Below are positions 1-9,811 of a stretch of 64,000 bases of DNA, piece after piece. The translations under genes and the position numbers were made by a program. The notes beneath the pieces are model-generated. The model did no database searches. It was not told the DNA's origin and was given only the letters and a program-made list of their open reading frames with translations. Within the stretch, counting starts at the first letter, position 1. Each line of letters opens with the position of its first letter. Where the stretch lies: positions 19,591-83,590 of the forward strand of contig JASAOO010003508.1 of NCBI GenBank assembly GCA_030849075.1, in the 5' to 3' direction. The stretch is from Zelonia costaricensis (lineage: Eukaryota > Euglenozoa > Kinetoplastea > Trypanosomatida > Trypanosomatidae).

Positions 1-2190
1 GCGTCATGTTGTAGGACACGTTGCCGAAGTCCAGCTCCTGTGCACTGCACGTGAAGTGTGGGCCGAGCACGCGACCTTTGAGGAGGAGCGGCACCTCGTC
101 GACGGCGCCGCGCATGCGCACGCGGAAGAGCTCCGAGAAGCAGCCGATGCGGTCCGACTGCAGCTCGATGCGCAGCTTCACCGTCTCGCCCGGTCCCAGG
201 GTGCCGTGCGGTGGGGTGAAGCGGAACTTGCTCGCGAAGCTCAGCGTCGAGATGGCCGCGGACTCGGCCACCACCATGGCGGCGCCGGCGTCGCCGTCGT
301 CGGAGGCCGGCGCAACGGGCACGGGGGGTAAAACGACGTACTGGCACTCAATCGACGAGGTGTTGGACAGGTGGACCTCGTACTCGTGCAGGGCGTTGAG
401 GTAGACGTCACCGATGTCGAGGCGGTTGTACTCGAGTGTGCACTCCGGCCCCAGGCCATGCCCGCGCAGGGTGAGCGGCAGGCGCTCCGTCACGCCCGTG
501 ACGTCGAGGAAGGCCATCGACTCGAAGGCCACCGCCATGGTCGGGTTGAAGGTGACCGTGAACTCCCGCACGCCGCGGCCATACAAGACGCCTGACAGCG
601 GCTCAATACGGAACGCCTCGTCTCCGGTGTATTCGTCGACGCGGCGGTGGCGGCGGCGGCGCGTTGGGATGGGCTGGCTGAGCACCGCCTGCGCCGGCGG
701 GAGCGTGTGCCGTGCCGTCCCCCGCTCAAGCCCGCTGTCGCTCAGCAGCCCCGGGCCGCCAAGTTCGGCGTTGAGCGGCGACACCGCGTGCGGCGGGTTC
801 CCTGCACCGCTCATCACACTCGACGCGTCATCGCGGTCGTCGTACTCGCCATCGCTGCCGCTGCCGCTGCTCTCATCGCTGTCGCTGATGCTGCGGAAGG
901 CGCTGCGCCAGGAGAAGTTGACGGTGGTGTCTGAGTCGTTGCGGAGGCGCACCACGGCCTGCCGCTCTGTCGTCACGTACGTGTCGGCAAGCACCACCTC
1001 GCCCTGCTCCAGCGCGATGCCGCGCAGCTCCGTCGCCTTGGCTGAGAGCTGCACGTCCTGCACCACGTCTCCTTCTGGGCCAAGAAAGAAACGCAGCAGG
1101 GCGCTGTAGCCCCCGGCGGTGGGCTTGTCGGGGTGCGGGTGGAAGTGCAGGGTGACGGGGGCCACTGTCACGGCTGCCGCCTCCACCACGCCGCTGCCGC
1201 ACACGGGCTCGACTACCCCGCCGCTCGGCGTAATGGCGATGCAGGACGAGGCGGTGTAGGTGCTGCCTAGTGCGCCGGCGCGGTCGCTGCAGGTGCCGGC
1301 GCTGATGTCCAGCACCACAGCGCGCCAGACACAGCTCTGGGCACTGGTGTTGCGGAGAAAGAGCGGCGTGGTGCTGCCGCCCTTCACGGGTGCCTCGCGC
1401 AGCGTCATGGACGCCGGCAGCTGCAGCCGGCCGCGGCTCGCGTAAGCACGCACCGGCACCGTCACCGGCTCCCCGCTCTCGGCGCGCACGACGAGGACCG
1501 TCTCGTAGTCGCTTGTAGCGCACGTCGGGTTGAAGACGACCGTGTACGTCACGGCAAGGCCGGGCGCTACCTTCGAAGACGTCTCCGCCCCCTTCGGGGC
1601 GGAGAGCGCGAAGGCAGTGCAGGAGTTGGGCCGGTCGACACGCACGTGCGTGTTGGACATCGTGTGGTTCTTCAGCTCCAGCGTGGCGGTATAGGTTTGG
1701 TTCGCCTCGAAGGAGTCGAAGACGATCTCGGGGGGATATACATCGAACGGGAACGCCGGTGCCACCGCGGCGCGGATGGCGCGGGCGTTCGCGCTGTTGC
1801 TGTTGGCCGTTGCGGCGCCGGCAGCTGCCGTGCCGGTCCAGTTGTTGGCCGTCGCGGTCGGGGCGCTCGTGTGGCGCTTCGTGGGAGATGGGCTTGACGC
1901 CCGCAGTCGGGACGTCTCCGCACCGCCCTTGGCCTCGTTGGCACGCACCATCTGGGCGCCGACGGTGCGTGCCGCTGCGGCTGCCACCGCCCGCTTCGGC
2001 GGCGACGCCCCCGCAGAGGCGGCGTGTGACGCAGAGGCGCCACCTGCAGCTGCGGCGCCGTCGTGCAGGGCAGTCGCGTGGTGGTTGCCCAGGCGCTTCT
2101 GCGTCATGCTGCTCGGAGCGCTCGCGACGCTGGCAGGGAATGCTGTGCGGGCTCCCTTGCCTGACTTCATCGCCGGGGAAGTGGAACGCA
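1..2190 (-). CDS. HYDIN: HYDIN-like ciliary central-pair protein (5' part, truncated by window edge)
   Basis: This open frame begins at the ATG at 2190, the first ATG after an in-frame TGA, and stays open to position 1, so about 730 N-terminal codons are visible and the stop lies outside. After a low-complexity Ala/Ser-rich leader of roughly 145 residues come successive ASH/MSP-type immunoglobulin-like repeats, each with the pattern of a 'PPEIVFDSFEANQTYT' strand followed by 'VTFNPT' and 'LPLTLRGHGLGPE' strands. The phrases 'NFSWRSAF' and 'LDIGDVYLNALHEYEVHLSN' closely resemble HYDIN from other ciliated organisms. HYDIN is a very large axonemal protein of the C2 projection of the central pair and is needed for normal flagellar beating. 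CFAP47 or another ASH-repeat protein is the main alternative. Family assignment is from motif memory. Confidence 0.75.
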
Positions 2191-2381
2191 TGGTGCCGAT
2201 GGGGCGGGGTCCGAGAGGCGGAGGGAGGGAGCGCGGGTTCTGCCGCGCGGGTTGGGGAGGCGCGGTGCGTCAGGGGCAATCCACTCGACCGCACGTGGGG
2301 AGGAGTAACCAATGCAGCAACACAGAAGAAAAATGAAAAAGAAAGAGCTCCAGCGCCGGCGTCGTTGCACTCAAAGGAACA

Positions 2382-2397
2382 CTAAAAAAAAAAAGGG
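2382..2397 (-). promoter_or_regulatory. Candidate spliced-leader acceptor for the HYDIN-like gene
   Basis: On the minus strand an 11-base T run (2384-2394) preceded by CCC is followed directly by AG (2383-2382). Trypanosomatid trans-splicing normally uses the first AG after such a tract. This would give a 5' leader of about 190 nt. Inferred from sequence only. Confidence 0.5.
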
Positions 2398-3082
2398 TGG
2401 TGTGAAGGGCCAAACTCAGGGGGGCGCTGTGGCACACAGCGGAGGTCTAACAAGGAGGAAGCAAGGTTGGGGCTGAGGCTCCCGGCGGCGGACACCTGCA
2501 GGTGCCGAGCACCGTAGGCGGTGAGAAGCGTGCACGTGCGCGACGCGATGGCGGAAAGACGAAGCAGGTAGGAGGACCACAACGACAGCGCAGACCACAC
2601 AAACAGGGAGAGGTGCGGGAGAAAACCGAAAAGGGGGCGAGGGAAGAAAGTGGGAGAAGCACTCACAGACACCGTCTGTGTGCAGAGCAGCCAGGCAGGA
2701 GCAAAAAAAAACTCAACCCAAACCACAGCGAGAGCGTGGATGTCAGCGCTCGCGCCGGCAGTGCCCTCTCCCTTATCTGGCCTTTTCTCTTCTTTTTTTT
2801 CTTTGCGTATAGTTGTGCGTCACTGTACCCGGTTGCGTAGAGGTGTATGCTCCGGAAATCCCCCGCGGTTGCTGCGGCGGCTCACTCGTGAACTTCTCGG
2901 CTGTGGAGAAAGGTGGCTTGTGCGCGCCTCCGTGTTGCGCGGCGGTGACAGTGGCAGTGCGCCTCTTTTCCGGGTTTGGCTCGTCCACGCGTTTTTTTTT
3001 TTTTACTGCAGTCGTGACGCTCACGTTGTGACCAGGAAGTGAAGGGTGTAACACAAACGTGCGTGTGGGTGGTTGGGAGTTT

Positions 3083-3084
<2 letters not shown>

Positions 3085-3128
<44 letters not shown>
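3085..3128. repeat. (GT)n microsatellite, about 22 units
   Basis: Uninterrupted GT dinucleotide array in the spacer between the TGT and HYDIN-like genes. Such arrays are common in Leishmaniinae intergenic DNA. It reads as CA in the sense transcript. Confidence 0.95.
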
Positions 3129-3130
<2 letters not shown>

Positions 3131-3619
3131 CAAGGTCGGGGAAAGGAGGAGAGAGAGTGTGCGACAGCATTGCGAAGAAGATAGCGACGAGCGTTAACCG
3201 CAGACGCGAACCAAAGGCGAAGTGCGCCGGGCGCGCCAACTCGCACACATGCATCCCCGCAGAAGCAACGCGCTCACACGGCCTGGGCGACAGCTTATCC
3301 GGTCGCTTCTCGTTTGCTCGTTTGCCCAATCCAGCGTGGCCGTGCGTCCGACGCAAAACCGTTGCAACCTCAAGGCGTGAGTCTTTTCTTTTTGTGTGTG
3401 TGTGTGTTTTCTGCGTTGAATACGCATCGGCGTTTAGAGGCTCGGGGAGCACACCTACGAGGCAAAGGCGCCGATACCACGTGCACGTAACCGAGAAGAG
3501 AGGGGAGAAGGAGAAAGAACGAGCGCGCGCTCACACGCTTGTGGTACCATGACAACGACAACAGAGAAGGAAGCCCCACGAACTATCTCCACGATTCGCC
3601 TTCCTGACCATTGCTACCT

Positions 3620-5029
3620 CTACAGGAGCGTGATGTCGACCGAGGCGAGCGCCTCGACGACCCAGGTGGGGTAGTCTTTCTTGGGGTAGTAGGCGAGGAA
3701 GAAGTCCTTTACGTAGGCGTCGAAGCGGCCCTCTTCAATGGCAGCACGCGCGCCGCGGGTGAGCTGCAGCAGGTAGGCGATGTTGTGGTACGACAGCAGC
3801 GTCGCCGACGTCCCCTCCTTCGCGGCGATCATGTTGAGGTAGGACCGGGTGTACGTGCGGCACGTCATGCAGCTGCACTTCGGGTCGAGCGGCCCGAAGT
3901 CGGTCGCGTACTCCTTCTTGGACAGCTGCAGTTTGCCGGTCGAGGTGAGCGCGGAGCCAAAGCGGGCCGTGCGGCACGCGTACACACAGTCGAACATGTC
4001 GACGCCGAGCGCGATGCAGATGAGGATGTCTTCTGGGTAGCCGACGCCCATGCAGTAGCGCGGCTTGTTCGCCGGCAGGCCCTCCTTGGTGCAGAGCCGG
4101 ACCATGCGCCAGAAGTCGTCCTTCGCCTCCCCACCGCTCAGCCCGCCCACGGCGTACCCCATGCAAGCGGTGCGCTGCACAATCTCCTGGAGGCAGTAGC
4201 GGCGCAGGTCAGCGTTCAGGGCCCCCTGCACGATCCCGAAGATGCACTGCTTCTCCGGGTTGCGGTTCGCGGCGAGGCAGCGGTCCAGCCACCGAATGGA
4301 CCGCTTTGCCGCCTCCTCGACGCGCGGGCCGACGGTCAGCGTGTGCACGACATCATCGAGCTGCATCATGATGTCGCCGCCGATGGCGTTCTGGATGCGA
4401 ATCGAGTCCTCCGGACGCAGCAGCAGCGAGTACGTGCCCTCCTTGTCAGCCGCGGCGCCGGGACTGTCGGCGGCGTCCACGACCTCGGCCCCCGTGCCAG
4501 CGGCGGAGGCTGCCGCCACACTTGCCGAGGTGCTGCCGTCCTCCGTCTTGGCCACAGCGTTCACGTTACCGGCCGTGCCGCTGCCGTGTGTGGACTGGAA
4601 CCGCACCCCCTCCTCCGTGATCTGCGCGAGCTTCAGCAGTGACACCATCTGAAAGCCCCCGCTGTCGGTCAAGATGTTCTTCTTCCAGCTCTCCATGAAG
4701 TGGATGCCGTCCATGTTGTCGCGAACGCCGTCGGGTGAGCTGCGCACGCCGGTGTCCTCCTCGCGGGCATTCTTGCGGCTCGTCAGCGCACGCAGCACCG
4801 TCTCCCCAGGCCGGAGGCCGAGGTGGTACGTGTTGCCGAGGATGATCTCCACGTCGAGCTCCTCCAGCTGCTCCACCGTCACCCCCTTCAGCGCCCCCTG
4901 CGTCGCGACGGGCATGAAGATGGGCGTGTGCAGGGGGCCGTGCGGTAAATGGAAAACGCCGCTGCGCGCCGCGACCGGCTCCCTGCCGGCCGGGCCCTTA
5001 TTCTCCTCGAAGGTAAACACCGGCGGCAT
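3620..5029 (-). CDS. QTRT1: Queuine tRNA-ribosyltransferase, catalytic subunit (TGT)
   Basis: 469 residues from the ATG at 5029; a longer frame exists only by using a TTG at 5062, which I reject. The enzyme exchanges guanine-34 for queuine in the anticodon of GUN tRNAs. Visible hallmarks are the substrate-binding 'TDSGGFQ' motif with Asp about 122, 'MMQLDDV', 'RSIRWLDRC', 'GGLSGGE', the catalytic 'DMFDC' motif at about 344-348, and the zinc site Cys385, Cys387, Cys390 with His414. The match to eukaryotic QTRT1 is near continuous. Two insertions stand out: about 20 residues at 84-110 and about 50 low-complexity Ala/Ser/Gly residues at 149-199. The usual 'FPTRTARFG' after the catalytic Asp reads 'YACRTARFG'. 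In eukaryotes the partner is QTRT2, which is not in this window. Confidence 0.95.
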   Translation of the reverse strand: MPPVFTFEENKGPAGREPVAARSGVFHLPHGPLHTPIFMPVATQGALKGVTVEQLEELDVEIILGNTYHLGLRPGETVLRALTSRKNAREEDTGVRSSPDGVRDNMDGIHFMESWKKNILTDSGGFQMVSLLKLAQITEEGVRFQSTHGSGTAGNVNAVAKTEDGSTSASVAAASAAGTGAEVVDAADSPGAAADKEGTYSLLLRPEDSIRIQNAIGGDIMMQLDDVVHTLTVGPRVEEAAKRSIRWLDRCLAANRNPEKQCIFGIVQGALNADLRRYCLQEIVQRTACMGYAVGGLSGGEAKDDFWRMVRLCTKEGLPANKPRYCMGVGYPEDILICIALGVDMFDCVYACRTARFGSALTSTGKLQLSKKEYATDFGPLDPKCSCMTCRTYTRSYLNMIAAKEGTSATLLSYHNIAYLLQLTRGARAAIEEGRFDAYVKDFFLAYYPKKDYPTWVVEALASVDITLL

Positions 5030-5824
5030 GACGTCTGTGTGCGCACCGGTGCGGTCCAGCAAGGCGCGAACGTGGTGGATCGATTTCTTTCCAAATCAAG
5101 CGGGAGCGCGTTCTCGGTGTCGGGCGGCTGCGGCGAGGGCGAGTGGAGTTCCTGGTGAAGGCGCGCCATGTGTGAGACAGTTCATGCATGCCGCGTCATA
5201 GTGGACAATACACATATCCAGGAAGGGGTGCGGGTGAAGCAACATACGTGTTGAGCAGCATCACACGTCGCAAAACGACGAGGCGCATCCGGCGCCGAGG
5301 GGCGGGTTGCAGTGAACCGTCTGTCACCGCGAGCCAGGCGTTGACGAAAGCGGCACATGCGCGAGGCTGCAACAGCGAGATTCCACTAGTTGGGTGGCCA
5401 CGGCAGAGGCCGGGCGTACGTGGGCGACAAAAGAAACACAAGAAGCGAACGTGTTCAGCAGCCCCCCATGTAGCCGCTCCGCCATCGTGTCGGTGAACTT
5501 CGCAGCCTTCAGGGCCTGTAGCTGTGACCGTTTTGTGTTTTTTTGTTTTTTTTCGCCGCTGTTGCTTCGTGCATTTGTGTATGTGCACGCGCTTGGCAGC
5601 CGTTCTGCACGGATGGGGCATGTCTTGTGGATGGTGGTGCAGAGGACAGAAAGCCCGGGCTGCGCTGCACAGAAGCAATGTGTGTCACGCGAAAAGGGAA
5701 AGCAAAAAAGTGGGAACGACGGGAGAGGACGAGAAGCGGGTGACGCCGCCCAGGCAGAAGAAGTCAGCCGGCGACCGGAACGCAACACAAGAACAGAACG
5801 GTGCGGCAAGCACCCTCGGACACG

Positions 5825-5844
5825 CACACACACACACACACACA
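5825..5844. repeat. (CA)n microsatellite
   Basis: Ten CA units, followed by less regular CA-rich sequence to about 5872. Confidence 0.9.
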
Positions 5845-6059
5845 TAGACACACAAAGGCACACACAGGCACAAACTTGAAGCACGAAAAAAAAGGCCCTA
5901 CATACATGCAGAGACACACAGAGGTGATTTAGCGCAGCGTGACAGAAAAGTAAGGTTGAAGTGGTGTAAGCGGCGGCGAGGCAGCAGAGGCGACGACGCC
6001 ATGTTCAATGAACAGCAACACACATGGCCACAGAAACACAGAAAGAGAACGGCACGATG

Positions 6060-6060
<1 letters not shown>

Positions 6061-6092
<32 letters not shown>

Positions 6093-6121
6093 TACATACA
6101 TACATACACACATACACACAG
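6061..6121. repeat. Compound (CA)n/(CATA)n microsatellite
   Basis: A CA array passes into several CATA tetranucleotide units and back to CA, about 100 bp downstream (sense direction) of the J-protein stop codon, therefore probably in its 3' UTR. Confidence 0.9.
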
Positions 6122-6222
6122 CTCACCACGACGACACGACGCGGCCGTACACAGCGCACACCCTTGCACGACCAGCGGGAAAAAAGAACGCACGTCGAAA
6201 ACTTGTCTGTGTGCACCGATTG

Positions 6223-9200
6223 CTACACCGCCCGCTTCGTCTTGGAGAACGAGTTCATGAACTCCCGCTCCTCCTCCAGCAGCTCCTCCACCGTCAAGTC
6301 GTTGTACCCGCGGCTGCCCTCGCGGCGCGGGGAGGCGCCCGTGGTCGACGGGTTGAAGAGGTCCGAGGAAGCCGTGTTGGAGCGGCGGACGTGCGCCATC
6401 GTGGCAAGCATGTACCGCGGCGTTGACTTGCCCTTCTGCTTGCGCCTCTTTGCCGCGCTGTCGTCGGGGCTCAGCGGGTCGTCCTCCGGCGCCGCCTCCA
6501 GCTCCGCCGTGGCCGCCTCCGCCTGCTGCTGCTCCAGAGCAGTGGTCAGCGGCAGCCGTACGTTCGGCACCCGCGCACCGGCCGCGCCAGTCACCGAGGC
6601 GGCGGCGAGCCCGCGTTGCCCGCTCGTCTCCCCCGCCGGTGGGGCCTCGGTGAGGGACACGCTCTCGGGGCTGACGGTCGCGACGGAGGCCCGCGCCGTG
6701 TCGCCGCCCGGGGCCATCGCGGCGCCGCTTTCAGGGTCGTAGCGGTGCGGCAGTTGCTGCGCCGTCAGCGGCCGCTCCGCCACCAAAGCGCCGGACCCGG
6801 CGCAGTTGTCCGCGTCACCGCCGACCGCCAGCGTCTGCGGCGCGCTGTGGAAGGTCGAGAGAGGAGGCGGTGGGGAGGAAAGCGGGGATGGGGAGGAGGC
6901 GCGGCCGAGCGCGGCAGCCGCGACGGCGGGTCGTCCAGCGTTGCCAGCATCCGTCACCGCCGCAGCCCCGAGTGGCGTCATGTGAGGCGGTGAGAGGGCA
7001 TCCGCGGCGGAATTGCAGCCCTGCGACGTCGACAGCGCCTGCGCATCTCCGGCAGCGTGTCGCGGCGCCGCCTCAGAGGAGGATTGGGGAAGCGACGGCG
7101 ACGGCGGCTGCAGGAGCACAGGCAACTTTGGCATGGGCGACTCCTCCTTGCGCACACCCTCCAGGGACACCGAGAGCGCGCTGCGGGACGGGGTGCCAGA
7201 GGCCTGCCGCTCCAGCGAGCCCGCCGACACCACAATCGACGCCGTCGACGGCAGCGGCGCCGTCGTGCCCTCCCTGCCGTCCGCCACCGTGGGCGTCGCG
7301 GTGTCGCGCCGTGGGCGGGCGGGGCTGCTGCTGGAGATGGGAACGGCACCGGCTGCGGCGGCTGCGTTGCTGCTGCCGCTGCTCGTCAGGGGCGCATGGG
7401 GAATGGCCTCGTGCAAGAAGGAGGCGCCGCTGTTGCCGCGCGCCGGGGAGTCGTGGCCGCGCGGCTGCGCCTCGGCGTCCCATGGATAGCGGGGGTGCGG
7501 ATGCGAGGAGCGCGACTCGCCGCGCGCCTCGAGCAGCAACAGGAACTGCTGTGCCGCCGACTCCTCTTCATCCGTGATGGCAGCGGCGGGTGACCGGGTG
7601 ACCGGGGCGGCAGCGCCCGCCGCCGTGGGGGCAGTCGAGTGGAGGGACAGCGAGGCGGACAAGTGCAGCTCGGGAGGGAGGGCCGGGTTCAGCGCGGGGG
7701 TGTCGCCCGACTTGACGGAGTCCAGCGCGCCGCTGCACGCCGCGGAGACGGGGCGTAGTCCGAGAGATTGCGGGTGCGCGGGGGTGACGAGGGTGCGCGG
7801 CGCCTTCGCAGGAGCAGACGGGGTGCTGGCCGGCGCGTTCGCCGCGTGCGGCGTGGGGCCGGAGGCGGAGAGCACATTGCCGAACGACGAGGTCGAGCTG
7901 TCCACGGCGCGCAGGTGGCATGGCTGTACCGGGGAGGAGGAGGACGCGGGCTGCTTGACGTCACCCGGCTCGTGCCGCGTGAGGGGCACCGCCGGAGCCG
8001 CCGCCGCGCCGCCGCTGCGAGGCCGCTGGCCTGGGGCAGCGGACGGCGGCGGTGCGGCCGATGACGCCGTGGCTGGGGCGGCGGCAGCAGCCGCGGCGGC
8101 GGTAGCGCTAAGCGGCGCCCGGTCTCCCTGGCCGTTCGAGTTGCCGGAGGAGGCGGACATGGAGCGGGCTGACGGCGATGGGACGGAGGAGCTGTGGTCG
8201 CTCGCGGGGTGGCGCGCTGCCGCGGCCGGCGCGGCTCTGGACTCTGGCGGAGCCCCGCTGGTGGGCGGAGCCGCGTCCTCGTCACGCAGCGTCGCGTCCT
8301 CGTCCTCGGCGTCGCTGTAGTAGCCGCTGTGCAGCGGGTCGACCCAGAGGGCGGCGGCCGGCAGCGGCGACGGTTCGCCGGGTGAGTGGCGGCTCTGCGC
8401 GCCGGAGCAGCGGAGGTGCGCCTCGTCCGGGGACTTGTAGCCCATCCACAGCGCCATCTCATCCGGCATCGCGTGCCCCTGCAGCACGCACCGCTCCGCC
8501 GCCTCCACCGTTGTGTGGAGTACGCAGAACTGCTCCCACAGCTCCCTTTCCAGTTCGTTGCGCTCCTCCAGCTCCTCCTGGTCGATGGTGCCGAGCCGCT
8601 TCTTTACGTGGCGGTTGCGCTCCTTGTTCAGCAGCGCCTCCTTTATGCGCCGCGCATCGAAGCCGCCCGGCATGGCCGCAGAGGCCCCGCCCCCTCCACC
8701 GCCAGCGGTGCCGCCGGCCGCCGCGCTGCTCGTGCTCGCGCCGTCGCGCCGCTTCGAGTCACTCGGGCGGTTGGAGGAGCTGGGCGGCAGCGAGGAACGG
8801 GTCAGGGGCTTGCGCTGCAGGCCCATGTTACTGCGGAACATGATGCGAACGCTGGACAGCGCAAAGGTGCTGCCCACCTCGCACAGCCGCGTCGCGTAGC
8901 CGCGGGCGTTGATGATCCAGTAAATGAAGCCGTCGCCCGCCAGTCCGATAAAGCTGCCGCGGTCGTTGTTGAACTGGATGCCGTCGCCGTAGTGGAAACT
9001 GCACTTGAGTTTGCTCGAGGCGGCCTCGAACTCGTAGAAGTTGCCGTCTGCCAGCATCGCGTACACGGGCTGCTGCACCGACTCCAGCGGGGGCGGTCGC
9101 TTGAAGTTGCGCAGGGCCGGCCGCCCTCGCAGCACCGCATCGTACTTGGCGCGCGTCTCCTTCGAGCTCAGCACCTCGTAGGCACGCTGTAGCTCCTGGA

Positions 9201-9420
9201 ACTTCTCGTGCGAACCGCCTGGCCGGTCCGGGTGGTGCACCAAGGCAAGCTTGCGGTACGCCGCCGTAAGCTCCTCCATCGTGGCCGCTGCAGTGACTTT
9301 CAAGACGGTGTACAGCGTGCTGGACCGCACCGCGTTCGGTGGCGACTGCGGCGCATCGGCGGGGCCGGAGGAGGAGGACGAGCCGCCCCCATCCGTGGGC
9401 CGCCTCGCTGCCGCCGGCAT
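6223..9420 (-). CDS. Large J-domain (DnaJ-like) protein
   Basis: 1065 residues from the ATG at 9420. The J domain lies at about residues 34-97 and keeps the His-Pro-Asp motif at 63-65, so it should stimulate an Hsp70 ATPase. The zinc-finger and C-terminal substrate domains of type I/II DnaJ are absent, which makes it a type III J protein. A compact, conserved-looking segment follows at about 115-200, rich in aromatic residues and G-D-G turns, with no family I recognise. Residues about 205-985 are mostly Ser/Ala/Pro/Gly low-complexity sequence, probably disordered. The last 80 residues become ordered and charged again: 'KRRKQKGKSTPRYM', then an acidic 'EELLEEEREFMNSF' helix. The client and location are unknown. 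Confidence 0.85.
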   Translation of the reverse strand: MPAAARRPTDGGGSSSSSGPADAPQSPPNAVRSSTLYTVLKVTAAATMEELTAAYRKLALVHHPDRPGGSHEKFQELQRAYEVLSSKETRAKYDAVLRGRPALRNFKRPPPLESVQQPVYAMLADGNFYEFEAASSKLKCSFHYGDGIQFNNDRGSFIGLAGDGFIYWIINARGYATRLCEVGSTFALSSVRIMFRSNMGLQRKPLTRSSLPPSSSNRPSDSKRRDGASTSSAAAGGTAGGGGGGASAAMPGGFDARRIKEALLNKERNRHVKKRLGTIDQEELEERNELERELWEQFCVLHTTVEAAERCVLQGHAMPDEMALWMGYKSPDEAHLRCSGAQSRHSPGEPSPLPAAALWVDPLHSGYYSDAEDEDATLRDEDAAPPTSGAPPESRAAPAAAARHPASDHSSSVPSPSARSMSASSGNSNGQGDRAPLSATAAAAAAAAPATASSAAPPPSAAPGQRPRSGGAAAAPAVPLTRHEPGDVKQPASSSSPVQPCHLRAVDSSTSSFGNVLSASGPTPHAANAPASTPSAPAKAPRTLVTPAHPQSLGLRPVSAACSGALDSVKSGDTPALNPALPPELHLSASLSLHSTAPTAAGAAAPVTRSPAAAITDEEESAAQQFLLLLEARGESRSSHPHPRYPWDAEAQPRGHDSPARGNSGASFLHEAIPHAPLTSSGSSNAAAAAGAVPISSSSPARPRRDTATPTVADGREGTTAPLPSTASIVVSAGSLERQASGTPSRSALSVSLEGVRKEESPMPKLPVLLQPPSPSLPQSSSEAAPRHAAGDAQALSTSQGCNSAADALSPPHMTPLGAAAVTDAGNAGRPAVAAAALGRASSPSPLSSPPPPLSTFHSAPQTLAVGGDADNCAGSGALVAERPLTAQQLPHRYDPESGAAMAPGGDTARASVATVSPESVSLTEAPPAGETSGQRGLAAASVTGAAGARVPNVRLPLTTALEQQQAEAATAELEAAPEDDPLSPDDSAAKRRKQKGKSTPRYMLATMAHVRRSNTASSDLFNPSTTGASPRREGSRGYNDLTVEELLEEEREFMNSFSKTKRAV

Positions 9421-9791
9421 CTCGCTAAAGAGGGGAGTCGAGTCTGGAGCGACCCACCGCCGGGGAAGAAGAAAACGGGTCCGTCAGGTGACGCGACCGC
9501 ACGCACGCGAAGAAGGAGGGGGTCTGCGCGGGTGAGGGCAAAAGGGAAAGAGGAAGAAGAGAGAGTGGAGTCTCCAGCACACCCGCCCACACAGACACAC
9601 ACACACACGCGCGAAGGGACAAAGAGGACACGCGTTGGAGGCCAAACGCAGTTGTGGAATGTGGAGTGGAGGGAGACAAAAAAAAAAAGACAGGGAAGAG
9701 GAAGAGGAGGGGGGCAACACGACACGCACGGCGGTGTGGCACACAATTGCGGCAGCTCGGCAGCGGCACTGCGTACTTGCCTTCTCTACTT

Positions 9792-9811
9792 TGTGTGTGT
9801 GTGTGTGTGTG
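9792..9811. repeat. (GT)n microsatellite
   Basis: About ten GT units in the gene-free block upstream of the J-protein gene. Confidence 0.9.

Larger units (their letters stand above)
2191..3619. other. Intergenic region, TGT 3' side to HYDIN 5' side
   Basis: No coding frame is convincing here. It holds a 44-bp GT microsatellite, several A-runs that are T-runs in the transcript, and the probable splice acceptor and 5' leader of the HYDIN-like gene. Confidence 0.7.
5030..6222. other. Intergenic region between J-protein and TGT genes
   Basis: No credible gene. Contains CA-rich microsatellites near 5825-5844 and 6061-6121 and pyrimidine-rich sense-strand stretches; it must hold the J-protein 3' UTR and the TGT 5' leader. 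Confidence 0.65.

Noticed and set aside
873..2312. 479-codon minus-strand frame overlapping the HYDIN-like gene
   Set aside because: It is a shifted-frame shadow; the translation is Arg/Pro/His-rich, while the frame starting at 2190 gives recognisable ASH repeats and stays open to the window edge.
3085..3128. GT arrays considered as CRISPR-like or telomeric repeats
   Set aside because: Simple dinucleotide microsatellites with no spacers and not the TTAGGG telomeric unit.
3611..4642. Long plus-strand frame opposite TGT
   Set aside because: Antisense shadow of a G+C-rich gene; the minus strand encodes an unmistakable TGT.
5030..5062. TTG-initiated extension of TGT
   Set aside because: Not an ATG; trypanosomatids use ATG, and the family match begins just after the ATG at 5029.
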